Assembly: GCF_018919385.1 (NCBI RefSeq)
Contig: NZ_JAHLMF010000002.1
Location: forward strand, 186,001 to 250,000
DNA: 64,000 nt
Source: Geomonas diazotrophica
GTDB lineage: Bacteria > Desulfobacterota > Desulfuromonadia > Geobacterales > Geobacteraceae
Reading direction: 5' to 3'
This document shows, in pieces, positions 25,532 to 35,912 of the stretch (the stretch's first letter is position 1; each line of letters begins with the position of its first letter). The position numbers were made by a program, and so were the translations under genes. Under the pieces are notes generated by a model that searched no databases, was not told the origin of the DNA, and was given only the letters and a program-made list of their open reading frames with translations.

Positions 25532-25966
25532 ATGCACGCACTACGCAACCTGGAGATCGTCTGGGAAGACCTGATGGAGGCCTTCGAGAACGGCGACCCG
25601 GACATGATCTACTTCCTGGACCGTGAGACCGGCGAGGTCTTTTCGGTTCCGGCCGAATACGAGGACGAAAGTTTCTGGGAAGAGGTGGCCTCTCAGGAGG
25701 AGCGCTTCCTCGAGGTCCCTCCCTTCGACTACGGGCAGGAGCGCCAGCTGGTGCACGCCTTCATCCAGCGGCTGACCAACGAGAGCCTCAAGGGGATGCT
25801 GGCGCGGGCCTTCAGCGGCAAGCAGTCCCACGGCAGGCTGCACGAGATCCTCTCCTTCTACCCCGAGGAACAGGAGCGCTTCCAGGCGATCAGGGAGGCC
25901 TTCCTCACCGACCGCGCCGCCCAGTGGCTCGAGGAGCACGACATCTACCCCCCCGAACGTTTCTAA
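25532..25966 (+). CDS. UPF0158 family protein
   Basis: A 144-residue acidic soluble protein of unknown function. It begins with an LEIVWEDLMEAFE helix, then MIYFLDRETGEVFSV and a helical region ending in YPPERF; these blocks define UPF0158. There are no catalytic motifs I recognise. It has AAGAGG before the ATG and is separated from lpxH by a 75-bp divergent promoter region. Confidence 0.8.
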   Translation: MHALRNLEIVWEDLMEAFENGDPDMIYFLDRETGEVFSVPAEYEDESFWEEVASQEERFLEVPPFDYGQERQLVHAFIQRLTNESLKGMLARAFSGKQSHGRLHEILSFYPEEQERFQAIREAFLTDRAAQWLEEHDIYPPERF

Positions 25967-25988
25967 TATGCACCCAAGGGGCGCCCGG

Positions 25989-26017
25989 TTGACCTGGACG
26001 CCGCTTTTGCGTAACAT
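25989..26017 (+). promoter_or_regulatory. sigma-70-type promoter for the rhodanese operon
   Basis: TTGACC (25989-25994), 17 bases, TAACAT (26012-26017), 75 bases before the ATG at 26092. Confidence 0.6.
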
Positions 26018-26091
26018 CTCTCAGGTGGCTACTTCAACCAGGGACTGCCGCCGGCCCACGCCGCCGACCGCCCCCCCATCCGGGTCTGGAC

Positions 26092-26592
26092 ATGGCACAG
26101 AAAAGCTCGCTCAAAACCGTCCTCGAGATCGCCGTCATCGTGTTCGTCTCGGCGGTCTTCGGCATCTTCTGGAACAGGACGCTCCTGGCCGACGCCTGGC
26201 GCGGCGCGCCTGCTGCCCCGCAGGCTGCGCCGGCCGCGCAGCAGGCGGAGGCGCTCCCGATGCCCATCGGTCTTGCGCAGGTGAAGGAGCTGCACGACTC
26301 GGGACAGGCGGTGCTGGTTGACGCCAGAAGCGGCGCCAGCTTCGCAAAGGAGCACATCTCCGGCGCACGTTCCCTGCCGCTTGAGGAAGCGACCCGGCAG
26401 CGGACGCCGCAGCTCGAGGGGGTCGCCAAAGACGCCGTTGTCATCGCCTACTGCAACGGCTTTTCCTGCCACGACAGCATGGACCTGGGCAAGCTCCTGA
26501 TCAAGGCGGGTTACGGCTCGGTCTACGTCTTCGAAGGGGGACTCCCGGAGTGGCGGGACTCCGGCTACCCGACCTCGGGAGGAGCGCGATGA
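26092..26592 (+). CDS. membrane-anchored rhodanese-like sulfurtransferase
   Basis: A 166-residue protein with an N-terminal membrane helix (residues ~8-26), an Ala/Pro/Gln linker and a single rhodanese domain facing the periplasm. The domain has VLVDARSGASFAKEHISGA, the active-site loop YCNGFSCHDS with the catalytic Cys, and YVFEGGLPEWRDSGYP at its end. Rhodaneses carry persulfide sulfur; the role here is unknown. The stop overlaps the next ATG (ATGA), so it is co-translated with a DoxX/MauE-type protein, a combination suggesting thiol or disulfide chemistry in the envelope (inference). Confidence 0.85.
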   Translation: MAQKSSLKTVLEIAVIVFVSAVFGIFWNRTLLADAWRGAPAAPQAAPAAQQAEALPMPIGLAQVKELHDSGQAVLVDARSGASFAKEHISGARSLPLEEATRQRTPQLEGVAKDAVVIAYCNGFSCHDSMDLGKLLIKAGYGSVYVFEGGLPEWRDSGYPTSGGAR

Positions 26593-27050
26593 AACTCTTC
26601 CACGCCCGCATGATCCCCGTGGCGCTCCGCGTCGCCCTGGGCGCCATCTTCATCTATGCCGCTGTCCCTAAGATCGCCGACCCCGTTGCCTTCGCCGGCA
26701 GCGTGGCCGCCTACCGCATCCTCCCCTACTTCTGGAGCTACCTCACCGCCGCTGTGCTTCCCTTTCTGGAGCTGCTCTGCGGGGTGCTCCTGGTCTGCGG
26801 GGTACGGGTCAGAAGCGGCGCGCTGATCATCGGCGTGCTGAACCTCGTCTTCATGGTAGCCCTCGCCTCCGCCATGATCCGGGGCCTGGATATCGACTGC
26901 GGCTGCTTCCGCCCGGAAGGCGCCAAGACCGCCCCTTGGGTCGCGCTGTTGCGCGACACCCTCTTCCTCTTCATGACTGCCATCGTTATCCGGCACGAGC
27001 GGCTGCAGGTGCGCTCCCCCCTCCCGGAGCGCACCGCCTTTCGCGACTGA
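26589..27050 (+). CDS. DoxX/MauE family inner-membrane protein
   Basis: A 153-residue protein with four predicted membrane helices: ALRVALGAIFIYAAVPKI, then FWSYLTAAVLPFLELLCGVLL, SGALIIGVLNLVFMVALAS and a C-terminal helix. The motif DIDCGCF between helices 3 and 4 is typical of MauE, which helps disulfide-rich proteins mature, and of related DoxX proteins. It overlaps the rhodanese gene by ATGA. The paired cysteines plus the rhodanese partner suggest envelope redox work; unproven. Confidence 0.82.
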   Translation: MKLFHARMIPVALRVALGAIFIYAAVPKIADPVAFAGSVAAYRILPYFWSYLTAAVLPFLELLCGVLLVCGVRVRSGALIIGVLNLVFMVALASAMIRGLDIDCGCFRPEGAKTAPWVALLRDTLFLFMTAIVIRHERLQVRSPLPERTAFRD

Positions 27051-27151
27051 GGGCCAAACGCCCTCCCCACCCTTCGACACCCCACGGCTTGCAGTTTGAG
27101 TGGAAATACTGTAGGATGCGCCGTTGTTTCATTAAGTACCGGGAGAACGCT

Positions 27152-27733
27152 TTGAACGAGATTCTGCTCCTGGTCGGCGCGTACCTGCTCGGCTCGGTAC
27201 CGACCGGCCTGCTTCTGGCCCGGAGCATGGGCATCAACATCAGGGAATGTGGCAGCGGCAACATCGGCGCCACCAACGTCTACCGCACCGCCGGCAAAAA
27301 ACTGGGCATCATGACCCTGGTCGGGGACTGCCTCAAGGGGGTGATCCCGGTCCTGGTCGCACAGGCGCTGGGGCTCTCTCCGGTGTGGGTCGCGGCCATC
27401 GGCCTGGCCGCCTTCCTCGGCCACGTCTACACCGTGTTCCTTGGCTTCAAGGGAGGGAAAGGGGTCGCCACCGCGCTGGGCGTGCTGCTGGGAACCGCAC
27501 CGCTGGCTGTGCTGTTCGGAATCGCCGTTTTCGCCGCCGTCCTGTACAAGTGGCGCTACGTCTCCCTGGCCTCCATCAGCGCAGCCGCCTGCATCCCCGT
27601 GCTGGCCTGGGCCACCTGCACACCCCGCGAAACCATCGTCATGGCCTTCGTGATCGCCGTGATCGTGATCCTAAAGCACCACGAAAACATCGCCAGGCTG
27701 CGGGCCGGCACCGAGAACAAGTTCAAGGCCTGA
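27152..27733 (+). CDS. plsY: acyl-phosphate:glycerol-3-phosphate acyltransferase
   Basis: A 193-residue polytopic enzyme making lysophosphatidic acid from acyl-phosphate, the first step of phospholipid synthesis. PlsY motifs are all present: YLLGSVPTG near the start, GSGNIGATNVYR, GFKGGKGVAT and KHHENIARL. The TTG at 27152 follows GGGAG; longer in-frame starts upstream would add residues not seen in PlsY. The gene is monocistronic. plsX is not in the window. Confidence 0.93.
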   Translation: MNEILLLVGAYLLGSVPTGLLLARSMGINIRECGSGNIGATNVYRTAGKKLGIMTLVGDCLKGVIPVLVAQALGLSPVWVAAIGLAAFLGHVYTVFLGFKGGKGVATALGVLLGTAPLAVLFGIAVFAAVLYKWRYVSLASISAAACIPVLAWATCTPRETIVMAFVIAVIVILKHHENIARLRAGTENKFKA

Positions 27734-27787
27734 GCCCGTCTCCTCGGGACCCTCGCTTCTCCCCCCCTCCCTGCGCACCGTTCGCCG

Positions 27788-27819
27788 GATGGGTCATTTG
27801 CACCTGCAAGTGACCCATC
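27788..27819. repeat. 15-bp inverted repeat in the plsY-foldase spacer
   Basis: GATGGGTCATTTGCA and TGCAAGTGACCCATC, separated by two bases, are complementary apart from one G-T pair. No T run follows. It could be a REP element, a dyad operator or a weak terminator of plsY. Confidence 0.7.
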
Positions 27820-27963
27820 TTCACCCACCCTCCCGCGGCAGCCTTCGGCACCTCCACGCTAACACCCCGTAATACCCCGTTTGCTTCACGGCGTGCACGA
27901 CAGGTATGCCTCTTGCTGTCTGCATGGCGTAGACGAACGTCGGCGCGTGTGTGGAGGAAGTGC

Positions 27964-28986
27964 ATGTCCCATTGGAGAAGAGTGACCGCTGCGGCGGCCG
28001 CGATACCGCTCCTGTTTATAAACCTGGCAGCCTGTACCCCATCCGATCAAACGCAGCAATCGAAGGCCTCGCCCCCTCCCCAGCAAGGTTCCCCGAGCGA
28101 CCCTGTTCACCGGGTAAACGGAAGGGCCATCACACGCGCAGAGCTGGATCGCGCGGTGAGAAGCCTCGTCGAGACAAGGCGCTTGCACCATCCGCCAAGC
28201 GCAGAGGAACTCGGCGCGCTGAAAAAGGAGGCGCTGGAGGGGCTTATATCCAAGGAGCTTTTGTACCAGGCCGCGCAGAAGTCGGAAGTCAAGAACCTGG
28301 AGCAACAGGTAGCGCAGGCGATCGCCCTCGACCGCGCCAGGTACCGGGGCGGCGAGGCCTATGCCAGCGAGATGAGGAAAGCCGGTCTCACCCTGCCGCA
28401 GATGGAGCAGTTGGTGCGCAAGGAGCTGGTGATCGACCGCTTCCTGGAGAGCAAGTTCGGAGCCCGGATCACCATCGGCGCGGACGAGGCGAAAAGCTTC
28501 TACGAGACCAACCGGGAACGCTTCAGGACCGGGAGCAGCGTCAGGGCGAGCCATATCCTGGTGACGGTTGCCGAGCGTGCCCAGGAGCAGGAGAAGGAGC
28601 GGGCACGCGAACGGGCGGAAATCCTGCTGCACCGGGTACGCGAGGGGGAGAATTTCGGGATACTGGCGGAATCGCACTCGGACTGCCCCAGCAAGGCCCG
28701 CGGAGGAGATCTCGGCTTCTGCAAAAAAGGGGAGCTCGATCCGCCGCTGGAGCAGGCGGTGTCCGCGCTGAATCCGGGGGAGATCAGCGACCTGGTGCAG
28801 ACCAGGTTCGGGTTCCACATCCTGAAGGTGACCGAGCGGCGTGCCCCGCGCCCGGAAAGCTACCAGGAGGCCGAGGCGGAGATCTACGCCTGCTTGAGGA
28901 GGGAGAAGATGCGGCGGCTGGTGGCGGAGTATGTGGCCGAACTGCGCGCCAGGGCCAAGGTGGAACCGGTGGGCGCCGGGTCCTGA
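27964..28986 (+). CDS. SurA/PpiC-type peptidyl-prolyl isomerase lipoprotein
   Basis: A 340-residue envelope foldase. The N-terminus has a lipoprotein signal with lipobox LAAC (Cys ~24). A SurA-like helical N-domain follows (VNGRAITRAELDRAV, then LISKELLYQAAQ), and then a parvulin PPIase domain near residues ~195-300: RASHILVTVAERA, the SDCPSKARGGDLGFCKKGEL loop, and GEISDLVQTRFGFHILKVTE. It probably assists folding of secreted or outer-membrane proteins. GGAGG lies before the ATG. The gene is followed by a bidirectional terminator shared with rpoH. Confidence 0.9.
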   Translation: MSHWRRVTAAAAAIPLLFINLAACTPSDQTQQSKASPPPQQGSPSDPVHRVNGRAITRAELDRAVRSLVETRRLHHPPSAEELGALKKEALEGLISKELLYQAAQKSEVKNLEQQVAQAIALDRARYRGGEAYASEMRKAGLTLPQMEQLVRKELVIDRFLESKFGARITIGADEAKSFYETNRERFRTGSSVRASHILVTVAERAQEQEKERARERAEILLHRVREGENFGILAESHSDCPSKARGGDLGFCKKGELDPPLEQAVSALNPGEISDLVQTRFGFHILKVTERRAPRPESYQEAEAEIYACLRREKMRRLVAEYVAELRARAKVEPVGAGS

Positions 28987-28991
28987 AAAAA

Positions 28992-29025
28992 AGAAAGGGC
29001 GTCTTCCCGGGAAGACGCCCTTTCT
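28992..29025. terminator. bidirectional terminator between the foldase gene and rpoH
   Basis: A 17-bp perfect palindrome (AGAAAGGGCGTCTTCCC / GGGAAGACGCCCTTTCT) flanked by an A run and a TATAAT-rich tail. Confidence 0.88.
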
Positions 29026-29047
29026 ATAATTGCGATGCGGCTCGTGC

Positions 29048-29899
29048 TCATGCCGCCTGTTCCAGCACCAGCGGGGTCAGGAAGCGCTTCATCTTCTTCA
29101 GTGCCCCTTCCTCGATCTGCCGTACCCGCTCCCTCGAGATGGAGAAGTGGTCGGCGATCTCCTGCAGGGTGAGCGGCTGGTCGGCCGAGACCCGGCGCTC
29201 GATGACGAAGCGCTCCTTCTCGTTCAGCTGCTCGAGCGCGCTCGCCACGCTCCGCTCCAGCATGGTGGCCTCCTGGCGTTCGGCCAGCATTTCCTCCTGG
29301 TTCTGGCGCAGGTCGGGCAGGCTCTCGAGGAAGGTGGCACCCTCCCCTTCGAACATCTCCACGTCCAGCGAGAGTTCGCCCCTCAGGCGCTGTTCCATCT
29401 CCTGTGCCTCGGTGTCCTTCACGTCCAGCGAGATCGCCGCCGCGTGGAGGTCTCCCTCCCCGGTCATGTTGATGATCGCCTGCTTGGCCTGGTTCAGTTT
29501 GAAAAAGAGCTTTCTCTGCGCCTGGGTAGTGCCGATCTTCAGGAGGCTCCAGGCGGAAATGATGTGGTTTTGGATGTACGCCCTGATCCACCACACGGCG
29601 TACGAGATGAGACGGACCCCCTTGGCAGGGTCGAACTTGCGCACGGCCATCATCAGGCCGACGTTACCCTCCTGGATCAGGTCCAGCATCTTCATGCCGT
29701 AGGAGCGGTACTCCCCGGCGATCTTCACGACAAACCTGAGGTTCGAGGTGATCAGCTTGTGCGCTGCCTCCAGGTCCCCCTCGTCCCGAAACCTGTAGGC
29801 CAGATCCATCTCCTCATCCGCCGACAGAAGCGGAAAACGGTTGATTTCCGTGAGGTACAGGGTAAGGCTGTCTATAGGTACCGGCATTGCGTGTGTCAT
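29048..29899 (-). CDS. rpoH: heat-shock sigma factor RpoH (sigma-32)
   Basis: A 283-residue group 3 sigma factor. Region 1.2 is LTLYLTEINRFPLLSADEE; region 2 is NLRFVVKIAGEYRSYGMKMLDLIQEGNVGLM with RLISYAVWWIRAYIQNHI. The RpoH box is recognisable as QAQRKLFFKL. Region 4 ends in the helix-turn-helix SISRERVRQIEEGALKKMK. It directs transcription of chaperones and proteases after heat shock. An AGGGAGAG site precedes the ATG. Uniquely useful here, a CIRCE operator overlaps the start of its transcript, so the repressor HrcA should control it. clpB, a likely target, is 2.3 kb away. Confidence 0.95.
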   Translation of the reverse strand: MTHAMPVPIDSLTLYLTEINRFPLLSADEEMDLAYRFRDEGDLEAAHKLITSNLRFVVKIAGEYRSYGMKMLDLIQEGNVGLMMAVRKFDPAKGVRLISYAVWWIRAYIQNHIISAWSLLKIGTTQAQRKLFFKLNQAKQAIINMTGEGDLHAAAISLDVKDTEAQEMEQRLRGELSLDVEMFEGEGATFLESLPDLRQNQEEMLAERQEATMLERSVASALEQLNEKERFVIERRVSADQPLTLQEIADHFSISRERVRQIEEGALKKMKRFLTPLVLEQAA

Positions 29900-29941
29900 G
29901 TTGGTCTCTCCCTTGTGAGTGCTGGTTTTGCCTTCTGCTTG

Positions 29942-29968
29942 TTAGCACTCTCAACTCCTGAGCGCCAA
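29942..29968 (-). promoter_or_regulatory. CIRCE operator (HrcA site) of rpoH
   Basis: TTAGCACTC-N9-GAGCGCCAA: the left arm is perfect, the right arm matches seven of nine bases of GAGTGCTAA, and the spacing of nine is exact. It lies immediately downstream of the -10 element. Confidence 0.85.
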
Positions 29969-29970
29969 TA

Positions 29971-29999
29971 AATATATCAAGCGGCATGTAAAAAATCAA
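29971..29999 (-). promoter_or_regulatory. sigma-70-type promoter of rpoH
   Basis: On the minus strand TTGATT (29994-29999), 17 bases, TATATT (29971-29976). The CIRCE dyad begins 2 bases after the -10, the classic layout for HrcA repression. Confidence 0.75.
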
Positions 30000-30114
30000 G
30001 GGGATGCCCCGTAATATAGGGGGTTAAATTACTTGCGCCTGCCGTCGCGAATGTGGTAAACGAAAAGATCCAAATAAGCGACGCCTGGCGCCGACAAACC
30101 GGAGGTTCTGCCAC

Positions 30115-31188
30115 ATGGAGATCAGGGTAATACCGATTAGCGAGGGGGAGAAGAAGGCCAAGTATACCGACGAGTCACAGCTGGGCTTCGGCAGGATTTT
30201 TACCGATTACATGCTGCTGGTCGAGTGGAAAGAGGGTCAGGGGTGGGTCGATGCGCGGATCAAGAAGTACGAACCGTTCCAGATCGACCCCGCGGCGCTC
30301 GTTTTGCACTACGCGCAGGAAATCTTCGAGGGGCTGAAGGCCTACAAGTGGGAGGACGGCACCATCGCGCTGTTCCGCCCGGAGATGAATGCACGCCGCT
30401 TCAACCACTCCGCCGAACGGCTCTGCATGCCCGAGGTCCCGGAGGAGCTCTTTGTAAAGGGGATCGAGCAGTTGGTAGCCCAGGAGAGCGCCTGGGTCCC
30501 CGGCAGTGAAGGGACCTCGCTCTACATCCGCCCCGCCATGATCGCCGTGGAACCGCACGTCGGCATCAAGCCCTCGGACCATTACTATTTCTACGTGATA
30601 CTCTCCCCGGTCGGCGCCTACTACGCCAACGGCTTCAACCCGGTCAGGATCATGGTGGAGGACAAGTACGTACGTGCCACCCCCGGCGGCACCGGCGAAG
30701 CCAAGACCGGCGGCAACTACGCCAGCTCGTTGAAGGCAGGCCTCGAAGCGAAGAAGAAAGGGTACGACCAGGTGCTCTGGCTGGACGGCGTACACAAGCG
30801 TTACATCGAGGAAGTGGGCTCGATGAACATGTTCTTCGCCTACGGCGACACCATCGTGACCGCGCCGCTGGAAGGGAGCATCCTGCACGGCATCACCCGC
30901 GACTCGGTGCTGACCCTGGCCAAGTCCATGGGGCTCAAGGTCGAGGAGCGCAAGATCGACGTCAACGACCTGATGCAGGACCTGAAGAGCGGCAAGATCA
31001 CCGAAGCCTTCGGCAGCGGCACCGCGGCAGTGGTGACCCCGGTGGGCACGCTCTGCTATGCCGGTGAAACCGTCCAGGTCGGCAACGGCGGCGTCGGCAA
31101 GCACACCCAGACCCTCTACGACACCCTGACCGGCATCCAGACCGGCAAGATCGAAGACAAGTTCGGCTGGATGAGGAAAGTAAAATAA
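30115..31188 (+). CDS. ilvE: branched-chain amino-acid aminotransferase
   Basis: A 357-residue fold-type IV PLP enzyme (BCAT type II, the long eukaryote-like class), which interconverts Val, Leu and Ile with their 2-oxo acids using 2-oxoglutarate/Glu. Landmarks: LGFGRIFTDYML, HYAQEIFEGLKAYK, RPEMNARRFNHSAERLCMP, and the PLP-lysine in GEAKTGGNYASSL (Lys197). Further on are EEVGSMNMFF and the GSGTAAVVTPVG phosphate-binding loop. Length is normal. It is monocistronic with a strong terminator. Confidence 0.95.
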   Translation: MEIRVIPISEGEKKAKYTDESQLGFGRIFTDYMLLVEWKEGQGWVDARIKKYEPFQIDPAALVLHYAQEIFEGLKAYKWEDGTIALFRPEMNARRFNHSAERLCMPEVPEELFVKGIEQLVAQESAWVPGSEGTSLYIRPAMIAVEPHVGIKPSDHYYFYVILSPVGAYYANGFNPVRIMVEDKYVRATPGGTGEAKTGGNYASSLKAGLEAKKKGYDQVLWLDGVHKRYIEEVGSMNMFFAYGDTIVTAPLEGSILHGITRDSVLTLAKSMGLKVEERKIDVNDLMQDLKSGKITEAFGSGTAAVVTPVGTLCYAGETVQVGNGGVGKHTQTLYDTLTGIQTGKIEDKFGWMRKVK

Positions 31189-31191
31189 TGA

Positions 31192-31228
31192 AAAGGGGGC
31201 AGGCACCGTAAAGGTCCCTGCCCCCTTT
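31192..31228 (+). terminator. intrinsic terminator of ilvE
   Basis: AAAGGGGGCAGGCACC pairs with GGTCCCTGCCCCCTTT with one mismatch; T-rich tail. The 140 bases that follow, up to 31370, hold nothing else I recognise. Confidence 0.88.
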
Positions 31229-31369
31229 CACTTTTCCCACCAAGTTACTTCTTCCCCGCAGCCTATCACGATCCGCATCACAGGATACCCTCCCCCCGGG
31301 AGCAGGCAGGGTGGGGCGCCGGCAACTGCGATCTCTTCACTTCGTTGTAACGCCCTCGCACGCCGAAAT

Positions 31370-31936
31370 CTAAAACAGCTCCATCTGGCCGCTCAGGAGT
31401 TCACCGGGAGCCGGCGCCACCTTACCCGGCCCCTCGATCCCCTTCCAGGACTGGCCGCCCCTTATCATTTCCTGGAGCCACTTCTTGGGAACCGACCGGT
31501 AACGGCAACGTTTCAATGCACCAACGGTGATGGTGGCGGAGACGACCCCACGGCGGATGCGCGGCACTATCTCCGTTATCTTGCCTATGAACAGGAAGCA
31601 CCGGGTCGCGTCTTTGTGCTCAAGGAGCACCTCGTCACCGATTACGGCGAGACAGATGGCGTGGTGGCGCTTGTTGTCCACGAAGAAACTGACGGCGCAT
31701 CCCGGCGTGGCGACAACCGGTTTCGACAGCTCGTCGGCATCCCAGACCAACTCCTCGCCGTCATCCGGATCATCGTCGAGAAGTGCGTCCGGATCCTCGC
31801 CGTAGAATAGATGCTCGTCCTCCGCCAGGTCGAGGTCATCATCCAGCTCGTCTTCGGCCGTCGGCTCCTGCTCCAGCTCGGCATCCTGATTGCCTTCGGC
31901 GCCTGTTCCGTTATCGTTGCAATGCCACTTTGCCAA
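31370..31936 (-). CDS. hypothetical protein with acidic N-terminal region
   Basis: A 188-residue protein I cannot assign to a family. The first ~70 residues are strongly acidic and low-complexity (stretches such as EDELDDDLDLAEDEH and DDDPDDGEEL). The remaining ~115 residues look globular (CAVSFFVDNKRHHAICLAVIGDEVLLEHKD, spread over residues ~79-108), then basic (LKRCRYRSVPKKWLQEMIRGG) and end in a Gly/Pro tail. The mixed charge could suit a nucleic-acid or protein-binding adaptor, but nothing proves it. The start is TTG at 31936 with GGGGAG upstream. It stands alone between ilvE and clpB. Confidence 0.6.
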   Translation of the reverse strand: MAKWHCNDNGTGAEGNQDAELEQEPTAEDELDDDLDLAEDEHLFYGEDPDALLDDDPDDGEELVWDADELSKPVVATPGCAVSFFVDNKRHHAICLAVIGDEVLLEHKDATRCFLFIGKITEIVPRIRRGVVSATITVGALKRCRYRSVPKKWLQEMIRGGQSWKGIEGPGKVAPAPGELLSGQMELF

Positions 31937-32125
31937 CTCAGCTCCCCTGCAAGCCTCACACCCTTGTCACCGGCAGCTCGCCATCGTACATCCCGAGACT
32001 CCGGTGCCACGGCTCTGCCATATCGCTGCCGGATAATGCCATATCTTTTCGCGCACGACAAGCGTTGCCGCGATGGTGGTTCCTCCGCCGGGCCATCGCA
32101 CGCCACGCTAAAAACCGCCCCCTAC

Positions 32126-32155
32126 CTTGACACGCCCCCCTCCCCTCCCTATCTT
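32126..32155 (+). promoter_or_regulatory. heat-shock (sigma-32-like) promoter of clpB
   Basis: CTTGACA (32126-32132), 14 bases, CCCTATCTT (32147-32155) resembles the sigma-32 consensus CTTGAAA-N13-15-CCCCATNT. The same bases also read as a sigma-70 promoter, TTGACA-N17-TATCTT. Confidence 0.7.
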
Positions 32156-32180
32156 CTTTTAAGACTTAGGAGGCAACCCC

Positions 32181-34772
<2,592 letters not shown>

Positions 34773-34799
34773 CGAATACGATAAGCGAAAATTAACAAA

Positions 34800-34828
34800 T
34801 TGATATTTCATGCTTAAGCTGCTATCGT
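34800..34828 (+). promoter_or_regulatory. sigma-70-type promoter for the NrfJ-like gene
   Basis: TTGATA (34800-34805), 17 bases, TATCGT (34823-34828), ~65 bases before the ATG at 34893; a small GCCGC-TCAA-GCGGC hairpin lies in the 5' leader. Confidence 0.5.
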
Positions 34829-34892
34829 ACCCGGCGCTAGGCTTCAGTTTTGCGCCGCTCAAGCGGCAATTCGATGCGGGGGAGAGTCTTAG

Positions 34893-35747
34893 ATGATGCG
34901 TTATTCCACCATTATGTCCGTCCTCGTCACGCTGGCACTGCCGGTGGCCGGGACCTGTGCTGACGCACCCAAGGCGCCTGAAAAGGCAGATGCCAAAGTC
35001 GAAGCGGTCGCCGCGCCGAAGGCGCCTGAGAAGGCGGAATCCAAGGTCGATGCCATCACCAAGTCCATGTCCAAGAGCGACCACTCCATGATGATGGGGG
35101 GCTCGGCTCCGGCTGGGGCAGGGGCCGCCGAGATCAACCCCAACCCGACCGGCAAGGTCGTCGAGACCATGGTCGGGGGCGGCTACACCTACGCCAACCT
35201 CGAGGTGGCCGGCGGAACCAAGACCTGGGTTGCCTACCCGGTCCTCGAGACCCGCGTCGGCGACACCCTGTCCTTCCAGGGCTGCATGCCGATGACCAAC
35301 TTCCAGAGCAAGACCCTGAAACGCACCTTCGACACCATCCTGTTCTGCAACGCGCCGAAAATCAAGGGTGGTGCCGCCAAGCCCGCCGCCAAGGAGGCCA
35401 AGAAGGCCGCTCCCGGCGAGAAGATCAAGGTGGAGAAGGCAACCGGCGCCAACGCCTACACGGTGGAGGAGATCTTCGCCAAGTGCGGCTCTTTGAACGG
35501 CAAGCAGATCGAGGTACGCGGCCAGGTGGTGAAGGTCGCCAGCGGCATCATGAGCAAGAACTGGCTGCACCTGCAGGACGGCACCGGCAACGACAAGAAA
35601 AAGACCAACGACCTCGTCGTGACCACCACCGACAACGCGGAAGAGGGGGATGTGATCACCGTTTCCGGCATCCTCGCCAAGGACAAGGACTTCGGCGGCG
35701 GCTACAAGTACACCGCCATCATCGAGAAGGGGAGCGTCAAGAAGTAA
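34893..35747 (+). CDS. exported NrfJ-like / OB-fold protein
   Basis: A 284-residue secreted protein. The signal peptide covers residues ~1-23. Next comes a duplicated Ala/Pro/Lys/Glu segment: APKAPEKADAKVEA then APKAPEKAESKVDA. The first domain (~85-150) has GKVVETM-GGGYTYANLEV and VGDTLSFQGCMPMTNFQSKTLKRTFD, the pattern of NrfJ-related proteins found near nitrite-reductase genes. The second (~190-280) is an OB-like domain (GKQIEVRGQVVKV, NWLHLQDGTG, DVITVSGILAKDKDFGGGY). Function unknown; the conserved GYTY and NWLHLQDGTG motifs are shared by a family of periplasmic proteins in metal reducers. The gene is monocistronic with a terminator. Confidence 0.75.
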   Translation: MMRYSTIMSVLVTLALPVAGTCADAPKAPEKADAKVEAVAAPKAPEKAESKVDAITKSMSKSDHSMMMGGSAPAGAGAAEINPNPTGKVVETMVGGGYTYANLEVAGGTKTWVAYPVLETRVGDTLSFQGCMPMTNFQSKTLKRTFDTILFCNAPKIKGGAAKPAAKEAKKAAPGEKIKVEKATGANAYTVEEIFAKCGSLNGKQIEVRGQVVKVASGIMSKNWLHLQDGTGNDKKKTNDLVVTTTDNAEEGDVITVSGILAKDKDFGGGYKYTAIIEKGSVKK

Positions 35748-35770
35748 CACGCCCCGCAGTCAAACCAGGG

Positions 35771-35803
35771 AAAGGCCCTCCGTCCACACGGAGGGCCTTT
35801 TTT
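35771..35803 (+). terminator. intrinsic terminator after the NrfJ-like gene
   Basis: AAAGGCCCTCCGT / ACGGAGGGCCTTT with a CCAC loop and a T tail. Confidence 0.92.
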
Positions 35804-35912
35804 AATAGCGCCCAAGGCTCTGATGACTACCCCGACACCAGCTCCTCACCCAGAAAGGGGGAGGACGGAAGGGGGGGGCAGAAGGTCAAGGAGCCGCCAC
35901 GGGGAACGAGAC

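Noticed and set aside
35823-35912. 30-residue N-terminal extension of the M48 protease
   Set aside because: It is Arg/Gly/Pro-rich and made from REP-like spacer sequence; the ATG at 35913 begins just before the first membrane helix and fits the family.
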